Shown: positions 1 to 7,100 of the stretch, in pieces | Layout: every line of letters begins with the position of its first letter | Position numbering within the stretch: the first letter of the stretch is position 1 | From: Pseudomonadota bacterium | GTDB taxonomy: Bacteria; Myxococcota; UBA9042; PHBI01 | NCBI GenBank assembly: GCA_005788935.1 | Contig: SYAK01000012.1 | Location: 1 to 7,847, forward strand | DNA length: 7,847 nucleotides | Reading direction: 5' to 3' | The notes under the pieces: generated by a model | The model's input: the letters and a program-made list of their open reading frames with translations, nothing else | Database searches by the model: none | Told to the model about the DNA's origin: nothing | Program-made: the position numbers and the translations under genes

Positions 1-105
1 GGCAACGAGAGCGCCGCCGCCGACTTCGTCAGCAACGCCAGCGTCGGCCAGTTCGTCTCGGCGAAGAACCACGAGTTCATGGTCCGCCTCTTCCTCTACC
101 TGTAA
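1..105 (+). CDS. C-terminal fragment of an unidentified protein (possible beta-barrel end)
   Basis: Frame 1 is open from the window edge to a TAA at 103-105, giving 34 residues; the start lies outside the window. Codon choice (GTC, CTC, GCC, TTC) matches the genes downstream. The last ten residues, EFMVRLFLYL, alternate hydrophobic and mixed positions and end beside an aromatic residue. That would suit the closing strand of an outer-membrane beta barrel, but such proteins usually end in Phe or Trp and this one ends in Leu, so the idea is weak. A strong hairpin follows 26 nt after the stop, which suggests this gene ends its own transcription unit and is not part of the rec operon. I cannot assign a family from so short a tail. 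Confidence 0.6.
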   Translation, partial: GNESAAADFVSNASVGQFVSAKNHEFMVRLFLYL

Positions 106-128
106 GACGCAACAAGTGCCCAGCGCCC

Positions 129-162
129 GCGAGGCCCGCCCCGACGAGGGAGCGGGCCTTGC
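129..162 (+). terminator. Probable intrinsic terminator hairpin, poor U-tract
   Basis: AGGCCCGC at 132-139 pairs perfectly with GCGGGCCT at 152-159. Inside it CCC (140-142) can pair with GGG (148-150) around the loop GACGA, leaving A151 bulged. Outside it a G-T wobble and two further pairs (129-131 with 160-162) can extend the stem. Only TT follows directly (159-160), then a mixed stretch, so the U-tract is weak, as often seen in GC-rich genomes. Its place just after the stop at 103-105 and before the next gene fits a terminator that separates the left-edge gene from the rec operon. Confidence 0.55.
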
Positions 163-231
163 TGCGTTCAGGGCCACACCTCGCCGCGTCGTGCCGCGTC
201 ATGGCAGGCCGTCGCCCTCGTGCGGGTTCTG

Positions 232-247
232 TGGCATGATGCCGGCG
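232..247 (+). promoter_or_regulatory. Weak sigma-54-like -24/-12 motif
   Basis: TGGCATGATGCCGGCG matches the -24 half (TGGCAYR) fully and keeps the invariant GG (233-234) and GC (245-246) at the standard spacing. The -12 half lacks the usual TT (CGGC instead of TTGC). It would place a transcript start near 257, just before the Shine-Dalgarno at 262-269. No sigma-70-like pair is evident in the gap. The core GGCA-TGA-TGCC is also a small inverted repeat, so the match may be chance in GC-rich DNA. Confidence 0.17.
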
Positions 248-272
248 CAGCCCGTGGCGTTGAGGAGGTCCG

Positions 273-869
273 ATGGGATTCTGGCGTACCGTCTACCGTG
301 AAGCCCGCGACGTCCTTGGACTCCCGCCGCCCGTCGAGACCGCGGTCCAGCTCGCCGAGCGCATCCGGGACGAGGTGGCGGGTGACCTTGGCGGCCTGAA
401 GTCCCGCGCGGGCGAGGGCAGCGACGTTCCCTGGGTGCTCACGACCGAGCTCGAGGGGCGCGAGGTGGTCCTGACATGCCATCCCGACGGGCTGCGCGTC
501 AGCTGGCGCATCGCCTCGACCCTCGGCGGCGGGCCGGCTTTCCGTCTGGTGGCCGAGACCCACAGCGCGGCCGACCCGGCTTCGGCTCGGAAGGCCATCG
601 GCACGGGCCTGAACCTCGAGGCCGACGACGCGGATGCGCTCGGCACCGAGGAGATGCTGTGGAAGGCGCTCCCGACGGGCACCCGCGGCAACCTGACCTC
701 GCTCATCCAGCGCCTCGTCGGACGTTTCACGTTCGAGGACGACTTCTTCCTGCTCGACACCGAGGCCGAGTTCCTCGCGTCCTCCGGAGCCGCCTCGCAG
801 TTGCGCTCGCAGACCCGCACGATCGCCCGCCTCGTCGGCGAGGTCGAGCAGGCCTGGTCCGCCCTCTGA
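273..869 (+). CDS. Unrecognised 198-aa soluble protein, first gene of the rec operon
   Basis: The start is well fixed: an in-frame TGA lies at 261-263, ATG 273 is the first start after it, and GAGGAGGT at 262-269 is an excellent Shine-Dalgarno, though set close to the start. The protein has no signal peptide or membrane segment. Residues 1-50 look helical, with an amphipathic stretch around VQLAERIRDEVAGDL. The middle (about 52-100) has alternating segments typical of beta strands, such as REVVLTCHPDGLRVSWRI. It is followed by an acidic region and a conserved-looking block, LIQRLVGRFTFEDDFFLLDT (about 143-162), then a C-terminal helix. I do not recognise the family and see no enzyme motif. 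It ends only 16 nt before recC, so it is probably co-transcribed with recC-recB-recD. A role linked to RecBCD is inference from position alone. Confidence 0.85.
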   Translation: MGFWRTVYREARDVLGLPPPVETAVQLAERIRDEVAGDLGGLKSRAGEGSDVPWVLTTELEGREVVLTCHPDGLRVSWRIASTLGGGPAFRLVAETHSAADPASARKAIGTGLNLEADDADALGTEEMLWKALPTGTRGNLTSLIQRLVGRFTFEDDFFLLDTEAEFLASSGAASQLRSQTRTIARLVGEVEQAWSAL

Positions 870-885
870 CCCGGGTCCCACGACG

Positions 886-3800
886 ATGGCCCTCCACCTC
901 CACCGCCATGGCGACCTCGCGACCCTGCTCGCAGATCTCGCGACCGTTCCGCCGCCGCGCGACCCGTTCGCCCCGCACCACGTCGTCACGGCCGTGCCCG
1001 GGCCCGGCGCCGCGCTCCGCACGAGCCTCGCGTTGCACCACGGTGTCGCGGCCCACGTCGCGACTCCCGTCCTCGGCGCATTTCTGGAAACACTCTATCA
1101 CGCATTGAAATGCGGCGATGGCGGGGCCGAGACCGAAGACCCGTGGAGCCCGCACGCCCTCACATGGCCGATGGTCGACGCGCTGCAGGCCGAGGCGGCC
1201 GCCTCCGCGCAGGCGGTCGATGGCCCGATGCTCGCCCGGGCCCGACGCCTCGCCGAGGCCCTGAGTCGCGCTCTGCTGCGCGCCCCGGCCCGCCTCGGCG
1301 ATCCGGAGCTCGAGGCGACCCTCCCCGCCGGTCTCCCCGTGGGCCACGTCCGGCTCTGGCGGTGGGTGTCCGCGGCCCTCGCGACCCGCCAGACCTCCCC
1401 GCCGCCCGCGACCCGCCTCGCACGCCTCTCGGAACGCCTCGCGACGGCGTCGTCCGAGGTCATCGCCGAGGCCCTCCCGGGGCCGGTCGCCATCGTCGGG
1501 CACCACGGGCTGTGCGATGTCGCGACCATGTCGGCCCTCGCGGCCCTCGCGGCCCGTGTCGACGTGCACCTCTTCACGCTCGCCACCCATCCCGCCCTCG
1601 ACCACCTCCAGGCGCGCCACCTCGCGGCCCTCGCCGCGGTCGCGCCCGAGGCTCGCCCCGACCGCGCCGCGGGACCGACCGCTGCTCGCCCCGACACGAC
1701 GCTCGGCGCGCTGCAGACCGCTCTCCTCGGCCGCCCGCAGCGAGGCCGCCTGCAGCACGATGCGTCGGTCGTGGTTCACCTCGCGTCAAGCCGCGTGGCG
1801 CAGGTCGAGCGACTGCGTGATGCGCTGCTGACCCTACTCGACGCCGACCCGAGCCTCGAGCCCCGGGACATCCACATCGCGTGCCCCGACCTGCCTGGCT
1901 GCATGCCGCTGCTCGACGCGATCCTCGGCGAGGCCCTCCCGCCATCGGCGCCCGAGGCCCCAGCTCCGCCCGTGCTCATCACCCGCGGCGCAGACCTCCC
2001 CGAGTCTCGCGGCAACCCGCTCGCGGATGCCCTCCTCGCGGCCCTGCGCCTGCCAGACACAGGGCTCGCGCTCGGGCCCGTGGTGGACCTCCTGGCCCAC
2101 CCCGCGGTGATGCGCAGCCTCGATCTGACACCAGCTGGCCTCAGGCGCTGCGCCGAGTGGCTCTCGGAGGCCGGCGTCCATCGGGGTCGCGACGGGGCCC
2201 ACCGCGCGGCGCTCGGCCTGCCAGCGCGGGACGCACACACCGTCCGCCATGGCTTCGACCGGCTGCTGCTCGGCTACGCCCTCCCCGCCCGCGACGAGGT
2301 CGCGCTGCCGCCACCGTTTGACCGCCTCGCGCCGGTCGCGACCGTCGAAGGGACCGAGGTCGCGGCCCTCGGGCGCTGCATCGATCTGCTTGAATACGTA
2401 TTTGATGCCATTCACAACACGCAACCGCGCTCAGCTACGGCCTGGCGGGATGGCTTCGCGGCCCTCGCGAACCACCTCGCGGGCGACCACGCCGACAGCG
2501 GCGCGTGGCTCCAGGGCCTGCTTGCACGCGGCTTCGTGTGGGGCTGCGCCGAGGAACGCGCGCTGACCTTCGACGCGGCGCGCCTGCTGCTGGCACAGGC
2601 CCTCGACGCACCCGTTCCGCCCCGCAGCGTTCCTGCAGGCGGCGCCACGGTGGGCCCCCTCCGACCGCTCCGCGCGCGCCCCGCCCGCGTGGTGGCCATC
2701 CTGGCCCTCGACGTCGATGGGCTCGGCACCCCCAACCCACCGCATTCCTTTGACCTTTTGTCGGACCCGCTGCCAGCACCCGGCTTCCGACCCGACGACG
2801 AGTCACGCGCCGCGGTCCTCGAGCACGTCCTCGCCGCCTCCGAGCGCTGTCTCATCTTCGCGACCCCGCACGAGGGGGCGCGCGAGGCCCCCGAGCTCGC
2901 GCTGCCCGAGCCCGCCCAGCTGCTCCTTCGGGCCCTCGACGACCATGCGCCTGGCTGGCGAGCGGTCGGCCTCATCCGGACCGACGATCCCCCCGACGGA
3001 CGCTGGGACCCCCGCCTCGCCGCCCCGACCCCGACGAGGGTCGCCCCGACGGCGGTCGAGACGACCGTCGTCGCCACGCCACCCACCTCGCTGACGCTCA
3101 CGCGCCTCGCGGAGCTGCTCGCGGAGCCCCACAAGACCGCCGCCCGCGACATCCTCGGGCTGACCCTCCTCGAACCGCGCGAGTCGCTGTCCGATCGCGA
3201 TCTCCTCGCCCCCGACGCGCTCGACGACTGGCGCCTCGGCGAGCGCCTGCTCAGTCTGCACGTCACGGGCGTCTCTCGGCGCACCGCACGCAACCTCGCG
3301 ATCTCCGAGGGTCTTCTTCCGCCCGGACATGCGGGTGCGGCCACCTTCGAGCGCGTCGCAGCCGACGCTGACCGCATCGCGTCAGGCCTCCTCGGTGCCA
3401 TCGAGGTCCTGACCGAGAGCCAGGCCGCGACCGGTCGGGCCCCCGCCAGCCTGCCACTCGATCTCCGCCGCGTCCCGGTGGCCCTCGAAATCGCGGGCGT
3501 GCGCCTCGAAGGCGAGGTCGCCGGGGTCCTCGGCCCGACGCTCGCCCCCGACGCCGCGCCACTCCCACCGCTGCGCGTGACCTGGCGCCACGGCCGCGCC
3601 CGCCCAGTCGACCATGTCCGGCTTTGGGTCCACCACCTCGCGCTGACGCTCGCCCTGCCGCGCGCCCCGAGGTCGATCCTCGCGGTACGGGCGAACGACG
3701 CCCGCGACAAGGCCGAGCTCGTGACGCTGCCCCCGCTGCCGCGCTCGACGGCCCACGCGGCGCTCAGCGACCTGGTGACGCTCGCGGTCGCGATGCACGC

Positions 3801-4137
3801 CGACGTGCCACATCTCTACCCCGCCACCGCCGAGGCCTTCGCCCGTGCCCTCGACCGCGCCGCCACGGCGAGCGGCGCCCCCGACTTCCGCACGACCCGC
3901 AGCGTCTGGTCGAGTGTCCCTCGCTGGGCGCCTGTGGCCGACGCAGGACCTCAGGAGACGGGGGAGGCCCATGGCGCCCTCGGCCTGCTGCTGACGACCG
4001 ACGTCCGAACGGGGGACTACCCGCTCGATCACCCGGCTTTCCGCGAGGCCGCCCTTCGCCTCTTCGGCCCGCTTGGCCGCCACCTGCGGCGCCTGCCGCT
4101 GCCGCTCGACCCGCACGCCTCGCGAGGTGCCCGATGA
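886..4137 (+). CDS. recC: RecBCD subunit RecC (scaffold / Chi-scanning subunit)
   Basis: RecC holds RecB and RecD together, splits the DNA strands and scans the 3' strand for Chi. The length, 1083 aa, is close to E. coli RecC (1122). The protein can be aligned by eye along its length. The N-terminus (DPFAP near 26, GVAAHVATP near 53) matches DPFEP and GIAANIDFP. Residues from about 295 (HLASSRVAQVERLRDALL, then DPSLEPRDI) match the ERLHDRLL/DPTLTPRDI region. PAGLRRCAEWLSEAGV near 416 and RLLLGYALP near 459 match the second helicase-like domain, and SFDLLSD near 621 matches GFDLMSQ. LAELLAEPHKTAARDIL near 739 opens the C-terminal nuclease-like domain, which is inactive in this family. There is no Walker A, as expected. 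Residues aligned with the E. coli Chi pocket differ (see findings). There is no clear Shine-Dalgarno; the 16-nt gap from the previous stop suggests coupled translation. The ATG is supported because the alignment begins at residue 2. Confidence 0.95.
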   Translation: MALHLHRHGDLATLLADLATVPPPRDPFAPHHVVTAVPGPGAALRTSLALHHGVAAHVATPVLGAFLETLYHALKCGDGGAETEDPWSPHALTWPMVDALQAEAAASAQAVDGPMLARARRLAEALSRALLRAPARLGDPELEATLPAGLPVGHVRLWRWVSAALATRQTSPPPATRLARLSERLATASSEVIAEALPGPVAIVGHHGLCDVATMSALAALAARVDVHLFTLATHPALDHLQARHLAALAAVAPEARPDRAAGPTAARPDTTLGALQTALLGRPQRGRLQHDASVVVHLASSRVAQVERLRDALLTLLDADPSLEPRDIHIACPDLPGCMPLLDAILGEALPPSAPEAPAPPVLITRGADLPESRGNPLADALLAALRLPDTGLALGPVVDLLAHPAVMRSLDLTPAGLRRCAEWLSEAGVHRGRDGAHRAALGLPARDAHTVRHGFDRLLLGYALPARDEVALPPPFDRLAPVATVEGTEVAALGRCIDLLEYVFDAIHNTQPRSATAWRDGFAALANHLAGDHADSGAWLQGLLARGFVWGCAEERALTFDAARLLLAQALDAPVPPRSVPAGGATVGPLRPLRARPARVVAILALDVDGLGTPNPPHSFDLLSDPLPAPGFRPDDESRAAVLEHVLAASERCLIFATPHEGAREAPELALPEPAQLLLRALDDHAPGWRAVGLIRTDDPPDGRWDPRLAAPTPTRVAPTAVETTVVATPPTSLTLTRLAELLAEPHKTAARDILGLTLLEPRESLSDRDLLAPDALDDWRLGERLLSLHVTGVSRRTARNLAISEGLLPPGHAGAATFERVAADADRIASGLLGAIEVLTESQAATGRAPASLPLDLRRVPVALEIAGVRLEGEVAGVLGPTLAPDAAPLPPLRVTWRHGRARPVDHVRLWVHHLALTLALPRAPRSILAVRANDARDKAELVTLPPLPRSTAHAALSDLVTLAVAMHADVPHLYPATAEAFARALDRAATASGAPDFRTTRSVWSSVPRWAPVADAGPQETGEAHGALGLLLTTDVRTGDYPLDHPAFREAALRLFGPLGRHLRRLPLPLDPHASRGAR

Positions 4138-7100
4138 CGCCCGAGGCTCCGGGGACCACCGCACCATTCGACCCGTCGGCGCCCGTGCCGCCAGGCCTGA
4201 CGCTGCTCGAAGCGAGCGCCGGGACGGGCAAGACCCACTGCATCACGACCCTCTGGCTGCGGCTCGTCCTCGACGAGGGTGTCTCGCCTCAGGCCATCGC
4301 CGCGGTCACGTTCACCCGCGCGGCCGCCGTCGAGCTCCGCCTGCGCCTGAGGCGGCGCCTCGAGACCCTCCGACGCGACGTTCGCGGGGACGCCGCCGGA
4401 TCGCCCGATGGTTTCACTTCCAATATTTGCAATTCAAACGACCCTGGCATCTTCGAGGCCCGCATCGACGCGGCCCTCGCCGCCCTCGACGCGAGCCCGG
4501 TCGGCACCATCCACCAGTTCGCCTGGCGTGGCCTGCGCGAGCTCGGCCTCGAACCTCCGATCCCCGCCCCGCCGCTCGACGAGCGCGCCTTCGCGACGCG
4601 CGTCGCAGACGGCTTCTGGGCCCGCCTCTGCGTCGAGGCCCCGCGCGCACTCCACGACCGGGCGACCCGCGCCCGCCTCAGCCCCGCCACGCTCGCCACC
4701 ATCGCGCGGGCCATCCTTGCGCAGCCGCTGGCACCCGTCCTGCTCGAGGGCGGGATCCACGACCTGACGCTCGCCGCGGGCCGCGTCCGGACCACCACAG
4801 CCGCCCTCCCGGCCGCACCGCCCGCGGTGACAGCGCCCGACCGGCTCGCCGCGGTCGAGACCCTCGAGGAGCTGCTCGGCCGCTTCGTGGCGGACGTCCG
4901 CCTGGCCCTCGACACGGCACTCACCGCCAGCCACGCGACGCTGCCGAACGCGGCGCCCGGGCTGCTGCTCGAGGCACTCCAGGACACCGCGGCGGGCCAC
5001 GCGCGGACCCTGGCCCTCCAGCGCAGCTTCCGCGCAGCCCTCATCGACAAGTTTCAGGACACCGACGCCACGCAGTGGACCCTCTTCCGCCACCTCTTCG
5101 TCCGCCCAGACTGCCGCCTGCTGCTCATCGGCGACCCGAAGCAGTCCATCTACGCGTTCCGCCAGGCCGAGCTCCGCATCTGGCTCGCCGCCGAGGCCGA
5201 GGTCGACCATCGCCTGTCGCTCGCGATCAACCGCCGCGCCGACGGCTCGCTCGTCGCGGCGCTCAACGCCCTCTTCGACCTTCCGCCCGCCCGCGCCGCG
5301 CTCGCAGCGCAAGGCCTCGGCTTCACCCCGGCGACCGCCGCCCAGCCGGCCTCGCGCCTGCCCATCGAACGCCCGCCGCTCGACCTCACCCTGGTCACCC
5401 GCCCGACGCGCGGCAAGAGTCCGCTGCCCCGGTCCGAAGCCGAGTCCCTGGTCCTGCCCGCCCTCGCGGCAAACCTGGCCGCTCTCGCCGCCTCCGGGGC
5501 GCTCCCAGCGGCCGCGACACAGGCCGCCGCGCTCTCGAGCTGCGCTGTCCTCGTCCGCAGCCATCGCCAGGTCGAGGCCGTCCAGGCCATCCTCGCGTCC
5601 GCCGGAATCCCTTGCAGTTCAAACGGCTCCAACCGCCTCTTCGCGACCCCTGAGGCCGTGGCGCTCGCACGCATCCTTCACGCCGTCCTCGCCCCGCAGC
5701 GGACAGCGCTCGTCCGGGGAGCCCTCGTGTCCGCGCTGCTCGGGTACACCCCGCGCGAGGTCGCCGCCAACGCACCTGCATCGACGGGCCTGCTCGCCGA
5801 GACCGCCGAGACGCTGAGGAGCCTCGCGGATCGTTGGACGTCGCGGGGCTTCTACGCGATGTTCCGAGAGCTTGTGCACGTGGTCCGAGCATCCCCGGCT
5901 CGCCGACACCCCGAGGCCGACACCCGCCTGCGCCGCCTCGCGCGCCTCGGCGAGCAGATGCACGCGGCTGACACCGAACAGCCCCGTTCACCCGCCCGCC
6001 TGCTCGCCTGGCTCGAAGCCCGGATCGTCGATCCGCCCGACGACGCCCACACCGCCGAGCCCGCCCCCGATGGCGTCCGCGTGATGACGGTGCACGCCGC
6101 AAAGGGGCTCGAGTTTCCGTTCGTCTTCCTGCCGTTCGCCTGGCTCCCGCCCTATCGCAAGGTCGAGCGCGGCCTCGCCCGCATCAGCCGCGACCCGGCC
6201 CATGGCTCCGCGGTGCGTCTCCGCCTGCCAGGCGACATGGGAATGCCGCACGACGAGACGCCTGAAGGCGACGGCGAGGACCCCTCCCACGAGGAACTCC
6301 GCCTGCTCTACGTCAGCCTCACCCGCGCCCGCCACACCGTCTCGCTGTTTGTGCCGCCCCAGTTCGCCGGCTGGGCTGACTCACCGCTCGCGACGCTGCT
6401 GGGCCCGGACCCCGAGGCCCCCGAGAGCGACCGGCGGGCGCTCGTCGCCACCCTGCGACGTCTCGATCCGCAAGCCCTCCGCGCGCGCCTCGAGCGCCGC
6501 CTGCCCCCGAACCTTGGCCAGGTCCGACTCCGCCACCTGACCTCGGGCGAGCTCGCCCTCGAGCCCGAGGCGGCCGAATCGGCGGCCTCCGAGGCCCTCA
6601 CGCACGACGCTTCGCCTCCGCTGGCCAGCGATACCGACCTTGAAAAAACATCCCAGGCATTTTTTTCCATGGATCAGGCAGACCCAACCAGCCCCACCGT
6701 CCGCCGCTGGACGCGCCCGACGCCGCTGGACACACGCTGGCGACGCAGCTCGTTCTCCTCCATCGTCAGGGACTTCGACGCCACGAGCCGCCTCGCGGCT
6801 GCCCCCCGGGACGCGGCGATCGAGCCTCCCGACGAACCCGAGGCGCGGGAGGCCGGTGCGGACGCGCCGAGCCCTCCCGTGAGGCCTGGGCCCGAGGCGA
6901 CACGTGGCCCGTCGCTGTCGAGCCTGCCTGGCGGCACCCGCCTCGGGCACGCCATCCACCAGGTCCTCGAGCTGCATGACCTGCGCGACCTCGCCATCGC
7001 CCCGCTCTCCGCCCGCGCGGCCCGCGCGCTTTCCGACCACGGCCTCGCGCCGTCGCTCGCGGAACCCGTGGCGGACGCGCTCGCGGCGGCCCTCGCGACC

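Noticed and set aside
1101..1114. CGCATT-GA-AATGCG dyad in recC as an operator
   Set aside because: Six-base arms within an AT-rich coding stretch, far from any promoter; likely chance.
1534..1555. Tandem CTCGCGGCC repeats
   Set aside because: They simply encode Ala-Leu-Ala runs with the favoured codons of this gene.
727..1779. Antisense open frame of 350 codons across the start of recC
   Set aside because: Low-complexity Arg/Gly/Glu composition, overlaps two supported genes, no homology recognised.
2412..3710. Long antisense open frame (432 codons) opposite recC
   Set aside because: It is Arg/Ser/Ala-rich with no recognisable motif. GC-rich coding DNA commonly leaves antisense frames open, and recC itself is well supported.
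3624..4133. Upstream extension of the recB frame giving a longer protein
   Set aside because: It lies wholly within recC and reads as Arg/Pro/Ala-rich shadow. RecB homology begins after the ATG at 4134, which has a Shine-Dalgarno and a normal family length.
4434..5564. Antisense open frame of 376 codons opposite recB
   Set aside because: Shadow frame; the opposite strand carries the RecB motifs TIHQF, DKFQ and GDPKQ in the same interval.
4073..5653. Second + strand frame of 526 codons inside recB
   Set aside because: Arg/Pro-rich out-of-frame reading with no domain; RecB occupies the real frame.
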